Assembly: GCA_028284805.1 (NCBI GenBank)
Contig: JANQQZ010000063.1
Coordinates: 1-54,605, forward strand
Reading direction: 5' to 3'
DNA length: 54,605 nt
Origin: Phycisphaerales bacterium
GTDB lineage: Bacteria; Planctomycetota; Phycisphaerae; Phycisphaerales; UBA1924
Part shown: positions 8,521 through 16,954 of the stretch, piece by piece
Numbering within the stretch: the stretch's first letter is position 1
Layout of the letters: every line of letters starts with the position of its first letter
The notes under the pieces: generated by a model
Databases searched by the model: none
What the model saw: only the letters and a program-made list of their open reading frames with translations
What the model was told of the DNA's origin: nothing
Position numbers and translations under genes: made by a program

Positions 8521-8600
8521 CGGCCGAGCCCACAAGATGCTCGGCGACTCTGTAAGCTCGTTTTGCATGTTGCAAGCCGGTACAAGTGAGGGAGCACGCT

Positions 8601-9071
8601 ATGGCGAAGAAAGCCTGGGAAGAAGCTGAGGAGTTCGCGATGCCAGATTTCGATGAACTCACGAACGAGTCCCAGGAATCCAAGGTAACTCGCGAGAGCA
8701 GGAGGCGCGGGATTGCAACCCTCGTGACCTCTCTCGCCATCTTCGCAGGCATCTTCGGGTTTGATGCCGTCGACGAGTGGTTTGATGCGAAGGAAGCCGC
8801 TCGGGCTGTCGAGATTTACAGGTACGCGTCCGAGCAGGCCCAGAACCGTGATTCCTGGCGCGACAACATCGAGCCATCATACGAGCCGTCGGATCGTTCC
8901 GAGGACGAATCCGACGATGATCCGTGTGAGAATCTGGCTGAGCTGATCGCTGACGGACTCATCGAGAAGCTGCAACAACGTGCTGAGAAGGACGCGCTCT
9001 GTGAGATGTCCGCGCGTGAGATCCGCGAGATGGTTGAGGCGTTGGAGCGAGAGGCCAAACGCCAACTCTGA
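8601..9071 (+). CDS. Acidic single-pass membrane protein, hypothetical
   Basis: A 156-aa protein. I place the start at ATG 8601 because GAGGGAG ends 6 nt upstream; an in-frame GTG at 8586 would precede that RBS. It has a charged N-terminal tail, one membrane segment (GIATLVTSLAIFAGIFGFDAV, residues about 36-56), and a very acidic linker (SDRSEDESDDDPC). A predicted helical/coiled-coil tail (LIEKLQQRAEKDALCEMSAREIR...) ends at KRQL. The upstream region has a small palindrome, TTGCATGTTGCAA, and a possible -10, TACAAG. Codon use is less GC-rich than the flanking dut and M24 genes. It converges with the M24 gene with a 3-bp gap. No function is recognised. Confidence 0.72.
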   Translation: MAKKAWEEAEEFAMPDFDELTNESQESKVTRESRRRGIATLVTSLAIFAGIFGFDAVDEWFDAKEAARAVEIYRYASEQAQNRDSWRDNIEPSYEPSDRSEDESDDDPCENLAELIADGLIEKLQQRAEKDALCEMSAREIREMVEALEREAKRQL

Positions 9072-9074
9072 GTA

Positions 9075-10196
9075 TCACAGCGTCGCGAAGTCAAGATCTT
9101 TGGGCAGCGAGCTCAGATTCCTGCGCCCGCGTTCCGTCACCGCGTAGTCATCCTCGATCCGCACCCCGCCGATGCCGGGCAGGTAGATCCCGGGCTCGAT
9201 CGTGACCACCATGCCCGGGCGCATCTCGGTCTCGGGCGCGAGCTGGCTCAGGCCCGGCGCCTCGTGCGTCTCGAGGCCGATCCCGTGCCCCAGGCTGTGG
9301 CTGAACTCGTCGCCGTACCCGTGCTTCGTGATGTGCTCCCGCGCGATCGAGTCGAGCTCGCGGTTGGTCACGCCCGGCGCGATCGCCGCTGCGGCCTTCT
9401 CGTGCGCGTCGAGCACGATCGAGTAGATCTCGCGGATCTGCCTGGGCCAGCGCCCGAAGGCGAAGACCCTGGTCATGTCGCCCCGGTAGCCGTTGAGCTC
9501 CGCGCCCCAGTCGATCAGCAGCGACGTGTTCCTGGCGGTCGTCACGTCGCCGGGCATGTAGTGGGGCAGCGACCCGCTGGCCTTCGCGCCCACGATCGTG
9601 CCGAACGCCGGGCCCGATGCGCCCCGCGACTTCATCTCCCACTCGAGCCAGGCGCAGATCTCGAGCTCCGTCATCCCGGGCCCGATGTTCTCGAGCGTCG
9701 AGAGCATCGCGGCCTCCTGCAGCCGGATCGCCGCCCGGATCCCGCGGATCTCGCTCTCGTCCTTGATCAAGCGCATCTCGGCGAGCAGCCCGGCCTCGGG
9801 CGTCAGCCGGCGCTTCGTCGCCGCCCTCGCGAGCGACTCGAACGCCGCGAGCGACAGGTCCTCGCTCTGCACGATGACGGTGTCGTACCCGCGCTCGCGG
9901 ATCATCCCGCCCAGGTGCGGGTTCATCGCGCCGCTGCGCATCTGGATCGTCGCGAGATGCGTGAACGCCTGCAAGTCTTCCTCGTACCGCCGATCGCTGA
10001 TGAAGACGGGCCTGCCCCGCGCGGGCACCAGCAGCACGCTGTCACCACCCAGGAACCCGGTCAGGTAGGCCACGTCGCGCTCGCGCGTGACGAGCGCCGC
10101 GTCCGCGCCCTTGCCCGAGACGATCCTCTTGAGACGCCTGATCCGCTGCTCGTGCGCGGTCACGGTCTTCTTCCGCTTCGATGCCTGCTTGCTCAT
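9075..10196 (-). CDS. M24 family metallopeptidase (Xaa-Pro aminopeptidase/prolidase-like)
   Basis: A 373-aa creatinase/pita-bread protein. The N-terminal domain (residues about 20-150) resembles the creatinase N-domain (RDVAYLTGFLGGDSVLLVP). The C-terminal catalytic domain shows the five metal ligands in order: Asp in LLIDWGAE, Asp in RGDMTRVF, His in SLGHGIGLETHE, Glu in TIEPGIYLPG, and Glu in VRIEDDY. It removes N-terminal residues before proline or cleaves X-Pro dipeptides in the cytoplasm. I choose ATG 10196 (SKQASKRKK) over upstream in-frame starts because those would overlap the divergent gene and because TACCAT lies 6 nt upstream on the minus strand. This suggests a leaderless message. 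Confidence 0.94.
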   Translation of the reverse strand: MSKQASKRKKTVTAHEQRIRRLKRIVSGKGADAALVTRERDVAYLTGFLGGDSVLLVPARGRPVFISDRRYEEDLQAFTHLATIQMRSGAMNPHLGGMIRERGYDTVIVQSEDLSLAAFESLARAATKRRLTPEAGLLAEMRLIKDESEIRGIRAAIRLQEAAMLSTLENIGPGMTELEICAWLEWEMKSRGASGPAFGTIVGAKASGSLPHYMPGDVTTARNTSLLIDWGAELNGYRGDMTRVFAFGRWPRQIREIYSIVLDAHEKAAAAIAPGVTNRELDSIAREHITKHGYGDEFSHSLGHGIGLETHEAPGLSQLAPETEMRPGMVVTIEPGIYLPGIGGVRIEDDYAVTERGRRNLSSLPKDLDFATL

Positions 10197-10202
10197 GCGG
10201 GC

Positions 10203-10208
10203 ATGGTA
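10203..10208 (-). promoter_or_regulatory. -10 element (TACCAT) for the M24 peptidase gene
   Basis: On the minus strand TACCAT is 6 nt upstream of the ATG at 10196. It sits inside a compact palindrome (GCGGGC at 10197-10202 and GCCCGC at 10211-10216) in the 32-bp gap between two divergent genes. Confidence 0.45.
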
Positions 10209-10216
10209 CCGCCCGC

Positions 10217-10222
10217 TATCCT
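10217..10222 (+). promoter_or_regulatory. -10 element (TATCCT) for the ABC permease gene
   Basis: TATCCT is 6 nt upstream of GTG 10229, with no Shine-Dalgarno sequence. Together with the minus-strand TACCAT at 10203-10208 it forms back-to-back leaderless-type promoters within 32 bp. Confidence 0.45.
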
Positions 10223-10228
10223 CGCCGC

Positions 10229-11773
10229 GTGGGCCGATCACGCCTCAGCTTCGACCCGGCGCTCGCGCTCTGGCTCACGCTCGTCGCGCTGATCTGCGTC
10301 TGGCCGATCGTTCACGCCGCGGGGGCGATCCTCGCCGCCCTTCCCTCGGCGGGGCTCGACGTCCGCTGGCCCCTGCTCGCGAGTACCTTCGCGTGGGCGG
10401 GGGGCATCGGTGCGATCGCAACCGTGCTTGCGCTGCCGATCGTGCTGGCGACCCGAGGCCTGCGCGCCCGCTGGTCCCCGCTCGTTGCGCTGCCGCTGCT
10501 CATGCCCATGCCCCTGGTCTATGCGGGCCTCAACCTCTTCCGCGCCCCTGGCACAGCAGTGGGGGACTGGCTCGCGATGGGCCCGAGCTGGCGCGCGATC
10601 GTCGCGGGGCGGATCGTCGCGGTGCTTGGCCTCGCGCTGTGGTCGACACCGATCGCCGCCGCGGTTCTCGCCGCGGGCCTGCGCTCGGTCGACCGCGCGC
10701 TGCCCGAGTCGGCGGCGCTCGAGGGCGCAGGCGTGATCCGCCGAACGCTCACCACGCTCGCCGCGATCCGTTCGAGCCTGCTCGCGTCGCTCGCCGTCGT
10801 CTGCGTCGTCATGACCGGCTCTGCCATCCCGCTGCATCTCGCACAGATCAACACCTACTCGATCGTGCTCTGGCTCGAGCTCGACGCCTCGCCCGCGGGG
10901 GAGGCCGCCCGCGTCTGGCTCGCGGCTCTGCCCGTGCTCGCGGTCGCGCTCGCAGCTTCGGTCATCGTCGCCATGCTCGTTACGCGTGAGGCCCGCCGCC
11001 CCGACGACCCCGTCGCCCCACCCCGCGCGCCCCGCGCCGCGATCGTCTGCTCGGTCATCGTGCTCGCGTGCGCCTCGCTCGCGCCGCTCGCTCTGCTTGC
11101 GCGCGAGCTCTCGACACTCCAGACCTTCTCGGTTCTCTGGCGCACGGAGCGCGCTGCGCTGATCCAGTCTGCATCGATCGCCGTGATCGTCGGTGGGTTC
11201 GGCGCGATCATCGCCTGGGCCGCACGGGTAGCGGTCGTCGCGCGTCCCCGCGTGGTCGCGCTCGGTCTCGCAGCGCTGCTGCTCACCGCCCTCGCGCCGG
11301 GGGTCCTGGTGGGCTCTGCCGTCGCCCGGGCCTGGGCGGGGGTGGCTCTGGTCGCCGACTCCCCCGCGATCCTCGTGGTCGCTCACCTGGCCCGTCTGGG
11401 CGCGGTCGCCGCGTTGCTTGGGGTGCTCATCGCCGCCGCCGAGCCCCGGGCCCGACGCGACGCCCGCCGGCTCGACGGGGCGATCGGCCTGCTCGGTTCA
11501 CTCCGCGCCTCGGGCGATGCCGCCCTGGCCTCCGCGGTCGGACTCGCGATCGCCGCCATGAGCCTGGGAGAGATCGAGGCCTCCGTCGTTGTCCAGCCCC
11601 CCGGCGCCGAGAGCGTCGCCCGGTCCATGCTGAACATGCTGCACTTCGCTCGGTACGAGCACCTGTCGGGATTGGTGCTGCTTGTTGCAACACCAGCCGC
11701 CCTGCTCGGCGGCGGCGCGTGGATTCTCTTTCTTCTGGCCCGAACCCTGCACCATCGACGTGCGTTCCGGTAA
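10229..11773 (+). CDS. Two-domain ABC transporter permease (FbpB/ThiP-like)
   Basis: A 514-aa polytopic inner-membrane protein with about 12 hydrophobic segments arranged as two homologous halves, as in iron(III)/thiamine-type importers. The first half carries a recognisable EAA loop (LPESAALEGAGVIRRTL), which contacts the ATPase. The second half's equivalent loop (near ARRDARRLDGAIGLLG) is more degenerate. No ATP-binding subunit or periplasmic binding protein of the same type is next to it; the ATPase at 25158 is of the ABC-2 exporter type. The GTG at 10229 is chosen because it begins the positively charged N-terminus and has TATCCT 6 nt upstream. The downstream NHL lipoprotein follows by 31 bp, so it may be part of the same transcript. 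Confidence 0.8.
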   Translation: MGRSRLSFDPALALWLTLVALICVWPIVHAAGAILAALPSAGLDVRWPLLASTFAWAGGIGAIATVLALPIVLATRGLRARWSPLVALPLLMPMPLVYAGLNLFRAPGTAVGDWLAMGPSWRAIVAGRIVAVLGLALWSTPIAAAVLAAGLRSVDRALPESAALEGAGVIRRTLTTLAAIRSSLLASLAVVCVVMTGSAIPLHLAQINTYSIVLWLELDASPAGEAARVWLAALPVLAVALAASVIVAMLVTREARRPDDPVAPPRAPRAAIVCSVIVLACASLAPLALLARELSTLQTFSVLWRTERAALIQSASIAVIVGGFGAIIAWAARVAVVARPRVVALGLAALLLTALAPGVLVGSAVARAWAGVALVADSPAILVVAHLARLGAVAALLGVLIAAAEPRARRDARRLDGAIGLLGSLRASGDAALASAVGLAIAAMSLGEIEASVVVQPPGAESVARSMLNMLHFARYEHLSGLVLLVATPAALLGGGAWILFLLARTLHHRRAFR

Positions 11774-11804
11774 AACAGAAGCAACGGGGCAGGCCGGGGA
11801 CCGC

Positions 11805-12863
11805 ATGACGTTCACACACCCACTCGCTGCGACCCTCCTCGCGAGCGCGGCACTTCTCGCCGGATGCGACGGGCCGCCACCCGCGGGCGATGCCCCCCTT
11901 CGGACGAACCGGATCCTGAGCGAGGGGGGCAACATCCCGGGGCAGGTGCTCTACCCCCGCGCCACCGACGCCGACGACTCGGGCATCTGGCTCGTCGACA
12001 AGGCCGGGCGTGTCCAGCGCCTCGACGCCGAGACGGGTGAACACACCCGCTACTTCACCCTCGCCGAGATCGAGCAGGGCAAGCCGACAGGCCTCACGAT
12101 GGCGCCCCTGCCCGCCGACCCGACCCGCCTTGGCCTCTGGGTCGCCGAGACCCACAACTTCCGCGTGATCGTTCTCGACCCCGCGCAGATGACCTCGGGC
12201 GAGCAGCCCGAGCCTGTCGCCAGCTTCGGCGCCTTCGGCACCGACCCGGGCCAGTTCACCTACGTCACCGACGTCGCCGTTCTGACCGACGACCAGAACC
12301 GCGTCGAGCGCATCTACGTCTCCGAGTACGGCGGCAACGACCGCATCACCATCCTCGACGCCGACTACAACGTGATCTCGACCTTCGGTGAGTTCGGCGT
12401 TGGAGGCACGGAGGCCGAGTCCGAGTCCAACCCGCTCTTCAACCGCCCCCAGTCCGTCGAGATCGACCGAGACACACGCGAGCTGATCGTCACCGATTCC
12501 TGCAACCACCGCCTCGGGCGGTTCACGCTCGAAGGCGAGCTCATCGCCTGGATCGGCGCGCCGGACGCCGATCTGTTCCGTTATCCCTACGGCCTGCTCA
12601 TCCTCGAAGGCCGCAAGGCCCTCGTCGCCGAGTTCGGGGGCAACCGCCTTGCGCTCGTCGATCTCGATGCCGGTGCCGTCATCCGCCGCCTCGGCGTGCC
12701 GGGCCGGGAGCGGGGCGAGCTCGCCTCCCCCTGGGGCCTGGCCGCGATCGAGGACGAGGTCTTTGTGCTCGACTCCTCCAACAACCGCGTCCAGGTCATC
12801 GACGCCCCCGCGCTCCCCCAGCCCCGGTACGCTGAGACGGAAAGGAACGAAGGCCGCTCGTGA
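11805..12863 (+). CDS. NHL-repeat (beta-propeller) lipoprotein
   Basis: A 352-aa secreted lipoprotein: the signal peptide LLASAALLAGC ends in a lipobox Cys near residue 20. The rest is a six-bladed-propeller-like series of NHL/YVTN-type repeats (DDSGIWLVDKAGRVQRLD, ERIYVSEYGGNDRITILD, RELIVTDSCNHRLGRF, ALVAEFGGNRLALVDLD, EVFVLDSSNNRVQVID). Such propellers usually bind ligands or proteins at the cell surface. The start ATG 11805 is placed just before the signal peptide; an open upstream extension overlaps the permease and lacks signal features. Its stop overlaps the next gene's start (GTGA at 12860-12863), so it is translationally coupled to the VWA protein and opens the MoxR operon. Confidence 0.88.
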   Translation: MTFTHPLAATLLASAALLAGCDGPPPAGDAPLRTNRILSEGGNIPGQVLYPRATDADDSGIWLVDKAGRVQRLDAETGEHTRYFTLAEIEQGKPTGLTMAPLPADPTRLGLWVAETHNFRVIVLDPAQMTSGEQPEPVASFGAFGTDPGQFTYVTDVAVLTDDQNRVERIYVSEYGGNDRITILDADYNVISTFGEFGVGGTEAESESNPLFNRPQSVEIDRDTRELIVTDSCNHRLGRFTLEGELIAWIGAPDADLFRYPYGLLILEGRKALVAEFGGNRLALVDLDAGAVIRRLGVPGRERGELASPWGLAAIEDEVFVLDSSNNRVQVIDAPALPQPRYAETERNEGRS

Positions 12864-15800
12864 CCACGCTCGCGTCGCTCATCCTGGGCCCCATCGAGCT
12901 CTCTCGCCCGGAGTGGCTCGCCCTCGGCGCGGTCGCGCTCGTGCTCGTCGTGCTCATCGGGCGCAAGAGCCTGTCGGCGGTCGGGAGCGCGTCCCGTCGC
13001 ACGGCGCTGGGCGTGCGCATCGCCGTGACCGTTCTGCTCACCGCGGCCCTCTGCGAGCCCGCGCTCCGCGACGAATCGGAGAAGCTCGCGGTCACCGCTG
13101 TGATCGACATGAGCCGCTCGGTGCCCACACCCATGCAGGCCCAGGCCGAGACGTTCGTCGAAGAAGCCGCCGCGGTTGATCGGCGCGACCGGCTCGACCT
13201 GCTCGGGGCCATCACCGTCACCCGCGAGGCCAAGGTCCAGGGCCTGCCCAGTCTCACCGCACGCGAGGTCGATGCACAGGGCATCGGCTCCGTTGACGGC
13301 ACCAACCTCGAGTCCGCCGTCCGCACCGCGCTCGCCGTCCGCCCGACCGACGCCGCCTACCGCCTGCTGCTGGTGACCGACGGCAACGAGACCGAGGGCA
13401 GCCTGCTCGCAGCCGCCGAGAGCGCCCGCGCGCTGGGCGTGCCCGTCGACGTGCTGCCGCTGACCTACCGCTACGACAACGAGGTCATCGTCGAGGCGGT
13501 CGACACCCCCGCGAGCGCCCGCATGGGCGAGGTGGTCAACGCCCGTGTCACCCTGCGCGCCACGGCGCCGACCCGGGGCAGGCTGCTCCTGCTCGTCAAC
13601 GGCGAGCCCGTCCAACTCGGAGAGGGCACCAGCCTGGGCGTCGAGGTCGACCTCGACGCGGGCGCGAACACCCTGCTGGTGCCTCTCGCTCTCAACCGCA
13701 GGGGCCCGCAAGAGATCGAGGCCGTCTTCGAACCGATGGAACTCGGAGGCGGCGCGGGCGCGGGCGACGCCATCGCCGAGAACAACCGCGCATCGTCCAT
13801 CACCTTCTTCTCGGGCGAAGGCCGCGTGCTCGTCCTCGCCAACCAGAACGAGGACGCCTACCGCATCGTCGAGGCGCTCGAGTCCGAACGCATCGGCGTC
13901 GACACCGCACAGCCCGAGCTCGCGCCGAGCACGCTCGTCGAGTTCAACGCCTACGACGCGGTTGTGCTCTGCAACGTCGCCGCCTACAGCTTCAGCGAGC
14001 AGCAGCTGAACGCCATGAAGTCGTACGTCGAGGACTCGGGAGGCGGGCTCGTCATGACGGGCGGGCCCGATGCCTTCGGCGCGGGAGGCTGGATCGGCAC
14101 CACCGTCGAAGAGATCCTGCCCGTCCAGCTCGACCCGCCTCAGACCCGACGCATGCCCCGCGGAGCCCTCGCCCTCATCATGCACTCCGTCGAGATGCCC
14201 GAGGGACGGTTCTACGGCGAGAAGACCGCCGAGGCAGCCGTCGACGCCCTCAGCCGGCTCGACCTCGTTGGCATCGTCGAGTACAACTGGTCCACCGGGG
14301 GCATGCAGTGGGTCTACGAGATGGCGCCCAAAGGCGACGGCTCCGGGCCTCGCCAGGCCATCAAGAACCTCACCTTCGGCGACATGCCCAACATGGCCCC
14401 CTCCGTCGAGATGGCTTACGAAGCCCTCGCCGCCGCCGAGGCGGGCCAGAAGCACGCCATTATCATCTCCGACGGCGATCCGTCACCGCCGCGCCCGCCG
14501 CTCCTCCAGAAGTTCGTCGACGCGGGGATCACCATCAGCACCGTCGGCGTGTTCCCGCACAGCGGAGGCCCGGGCAGCCCCGACCTGCTCCGACTCCGAG
14601 AGATCGCCGAGTTCACCGGTGGCACCTACTACGGCATCACGACGTCCCGCCAGCTCGCAACGCTCCCGCAGATCTTCATCAAAGAAGCCCAGACCGTGAA
14701 GCGGTCCCTTATCTGGGAAGGGAGCCCCTTCCCGCCCTCGCTCACAGGCATGCCCAGCACGCCCATGCGGGGCGTCTCCACAGTCCCCTCGCTCACGGGC
14801 TACGTCGTCACCGCCGACCGCCAGGACGGCCTCGCGGTCACCACGCTCCGAGGCCCCGAGAACGACCCAATCCTCGCCCAGTGGCAGCGCGGCCTCGGGC
14901 GCGTCGTCGCCTTCACGGGTGATGTCACGACGAGATGGGCCGCCGACTGGACCGCCTGGCAGGGCTTCGATAGCTTCTGGGCCGAGCACGTCCGCTGGGC
15001 CATGCGCCCCAGCGGCAGCGCCGAGGCCCGCACACGCATCGAGACCGACGGCGACCGCTCCACGCTCATCGTCGATCTCACACGCGCCACGGGCGAGCGC
15101 GTCAACTTCGCCACCATCGTCGGGCGCGTCGCAGGCCCAGAGGGCGAGGCCCAGGAGATCACCCTCCGCCAGGAGGGCCCGGGGCGGTACGTCGCCGAGT
15201 TCGACGCCGAGGACCCGGGCTCGTACGTCGTAGGCCTGCGCTACGAGGCCCCGGGCACCGATACGAGCCTGCGCACCGAGGGCTCGATCCAGGCGGCGGT
15301 GACCAAGCCCTTCACAGACGAGTTCCGCGCGCTCGAAGACAACGCGGCGCTGCTCCGCCAGATCGCCGAGCGCACGGGCGGGCGAGTGCTCGCCGCCGAC
15401 CCGCAGCAGGCCGACCTCTGGAGCCGCGCGGGGCTGACGTTCCCCGTCGCACGCGAGCCTGCGTTCCTCGCCGCGATCGTGCTGACGCTCCTCGCGTTCC
15501 TGATCGACGTCGCGGTCCGCCGCGTCCGCCTTGACATCGCGATGTTCCGGCGCGTCGCCGCCCGCGCGTTCGGCCGATCCACCGCCGCCGCAGGCGAGAG
15601 CCTCGAGTCACTCAAGCGCGCCCAGGCCCGAGCCCAGTCGCGAATGAAGCAGGCCGACGCCAAGGAAGCCATGCAGAAGGCCCGCGAAGCCTCGGCCATC
15701 AAGTTCGAAGCCGACGCGACCCAGACAACCACCGAGGTCGAGCTCGGCGACACACCCGCCGCCGTCATCGAGAAACCCAAGCCGAAAGCAGAGACACCCA

Positions 15801-15877
15801 CGCCCGACGAAGACGCCGGCCTCTCACGCCTCATGAAGGCCAAGAAGCGCGCCCAGGACGAAATGCAGGACGACTAG
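12860..15877 (+). CDS. Large VWA / glutamine-amidotransferase-like inner-membrane protein
   Basis: A 1005-aa protein with two N-terminal membrane helices (WLALGAVALVLVVLIG and GVRIAVTVLLTAALC), then a VWA domain with MIDAS DMSRS near residue 83 and LLLVTDGNETEG. Residues about 330-430 look like the class-I amidotransferase-like fold found in this family (VVLCNVAAYSF, GGLVMTGGPDAFGAGG). A second VWA-like unit follows (ALIMHSVEM, AIIISDGDPSPP) in which the first MIDAS Asp is replaced, so metal binding is doubtful there. One more TM helix near residue 870 is followed by a cytoplasmic helical, Lys/Ala-rich tail. Start and stop are coupled to the NHL lipoprotein (GTGA overlap), and moxR follows after 42 bp. 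In MoxR systems the VWA proteins are the presumed partners of the AAA ATPase. Confidence 0.88.
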   Translation: MTTLASLILGPIELSRPEWLALGAVALVLVVLIGRKSLSAVGSASRRTALGVRIAVTVLLTAALCEPALRDESEKLAVTAVIDMSRSVPTPMQAQAETFVEEAAAVDRRDRLDLLGAITVTREAKVQGLPSLTAREVDAQGIGSVDGTNLESAVRTALAVRPTDAAYRLLLVTDGNETEGSLLAAAESARALGVPVDVLPLTYRYDNEVIVEAVDTPASARMGEVVNARVTLRATAPTRGRLLLLVNGEPVQLGEGTSLGVEVDLDAGANTLLVPLALNRRGPQEIEAVFEPMELGGGAGAGDAIAENNRASSITFFSGEGRVLVLANQNEDAYRIVEALESERIGVDTAQPELAPSTLVEFNAYDAVVLCNVAAYSFSEQQLNAMKSYVEDSGGGLVMTGGPDAFGAGGWIGTTVEEILPVQLDPPQTRRMPRGALALIMHSVEMPEGRFYGEKTAEAAVDALSRLDLVGIVEYNWSTGGMQWVYEMAPKGDGSGPRQAIKNLTFGDMPNMAPSVEMAYEALAAAEAGQKHAIIISDGDPSPPRPPLLQKFVDAGITISTVGVFPHSGGPGSPDLLRLREIAEFTGGTYYGITTSRQLATLPQIFIKEAQTVKRSLIWEGSPFPPSLTGMPSTPMRGVSTVPSLTGYVVTADRQDGLAVTTLRGPENDPILAQWQRGLGRVVAFTGDVTTRWAADWTAWQGFDSFWAEHVRWAMRPSGSAEARTRIETDGDRSTLIVDLTRATGERVNFATIVGRVAGPEGEAQEITLRQEGPGRYVAEFDAEDPGSYVVGLRYEAPGTDTSLRTEGSIQAAVTKPFTDEFRALEDNAALLRQIAERTGGRVLAADPQQADLWSRAGLTFPVAREPAFLAAIVLTLLAFLIDVAVRRVRLDIAMFRRVAARAFGRSTAAAGESLESLKRAQARAQSRMKQADAKEAMQKAREASAIKFEADATQTTTEVELGDTPAAVIEKPKPKAETPTPDEDAGLSRLMKAKKRAQDEMQDD

Positions 15878-15919
15878 ACGAGCCCCTTGCGCGAGCAGGG
15901 GGCCCACCCGGAGCCCACC

Positions 15920-16954
15920 ATGACCGAACTCACCGAACAGCAAGTCGCCGAGAAGTGCGAGGCCTTCAAGCAGACCTACGAAACGCTCCTCTCCGAGATC
16001 GGCAAGGTGATGGTGGGCCAGCGCGACGTCGTCGACGCCGTCCTGACCAGCCTCTTCGCTGGAGGCAACGTGCTGCTCGAGGGCGTGCCCGGCCTCGGCA
16101 AGACGCTGCTCGTCCGCACCTTGGCGGAGACGCTGCACCTGCCCTTCAGCCGCATCCAGTTCACCCCCGACCTCATGCCCGCAGACGTCGTGGGCACCAA
16201 CATCGTCACCGAAGACGAGCACGGCCGCCGCGCCTTCCAGTTCCAGCAAGGGCCGATCTTCGCGCAAGTGGTTCTCGCCGACGAGATCAACCGCGCCACA
16301 CCCAAGACACAGTCCGCCCTGCTCGAGGCGATGCAGGAACGCTCGGTCACCGTCGCGGGCGAGACCTACACCCTCGACAAGCCCTTCATCGTCCTCGCCA
16401 CGCAGAACCCCATCGAGCAAGAGGGCACCTACCCCCTGCCCGAGGCCCAGCTCGACCGCTTCATGTTCAAGATCAGCGTGGGCTACTCGCAGCTCGACGA
16501 TCTGATGACCATCCTCGACCGCACCACCGGCGCCGAGACACCGACCGTCAGCCGTGTGATGGACGCGCAGACCATCCTCGACGCCCAGCAGTTGATCCGC
16601 AGCGTCGTCGTCGCCCCGCACGTCAAGCAGTACGCCGCGAGACTGGTTCTCGCGACCCACCCCGAGGGCGAGCACGCGGGGGGCTCGGGCAGCGCGACGA
16701 ACAAGTACGTCCGAACGGGCGCGTCACCCCGCGGCGCCCAGGCCCTGGTCCTGGGCGCCAAGGTCCGCGCCGTCACCCAGGGCCGCTACCACGTGGGTCA
16801 CGACGACATCAAGCACGTGGCCCACCTGTGCCTCAGGCACCGCCTGATCCTGAACTTCGAAGCCGAGGCCGACCGCGTCGACCCCGACGCGATCGTGGAT
16901 CAGATCCTGCAGATCACCCCAACCGAGCCCGTGCCGACGGGGGTGGGGGCATGA
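15920..16954 (+). CDS. MoxR family AAA+ ATPase
   Basis: A 344-aa cytoplasmic AAA+ ATPase. Walker A GVPGLGKT lies near residue 56, Walker B VVLADEINRA near 119, and sensor 1 ATQNPIEQEGTYPLPEAQLDRF near 160; the last is diagnostic of the MoxR group. The C-terminal lid includes GASPRGAQALVLGAK and HVAHLCLRHRLILN. MoxR ATPases act as chaperones that insert cofactors or remodel complexes together with VWA-domain proteins. ATG 15920 is chosen over an earlier in-frame start because GGAG lies 6 nt upstream and the family normally begins shortly before the P-loop. It overlaps the next gene by ATGA (16951-16954). Confidence 0.96.
   Translation: MTELTEQQVAEKCEAFKQTYETLLSEIGKVMVGQRDVVDAVLTSLFAGGNVLLEGVPGLGKTLLVRTLAETLHLPFSRIQFTPDLMPADVVGTNIVTEDEHGRRAFQFQQGPIFAQVVLADEINRATPKTQSALLEAMQERSVTVAGETYTLDKPFIVLATQNPIEQEGTYPLPEAQLDRFMFKISVGYSQLDDLMTILDRTTGAETPTVSRVMDAQTILDAQQLIRSVVVAPHVKQYAARLVLATHPEGEHAGGSGSATNKYVRTGASPRGAQALVLGAKVRAVTQGRYHVGHDDIKHVAHLCLRHRLILNFEAEADRVDPDAIVDQILQITPTEPVPTGVGA

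Noticed and set aside
12860-15877. Second VWA domain as a metal-binding MIDAS
   Set aside because: The equivalent of DxSxS reads MHSVE, so the first Asp is missing; I describe it as VWA-like only.
15955-16950. Upstream in-frame extension of the RTX-like protein gene through moxR
   Set aside because: It overlaps the moxR frame and has basic low-complexity sequence; the ATG at 16951 gives a signal peptide and an ATGA overlap.
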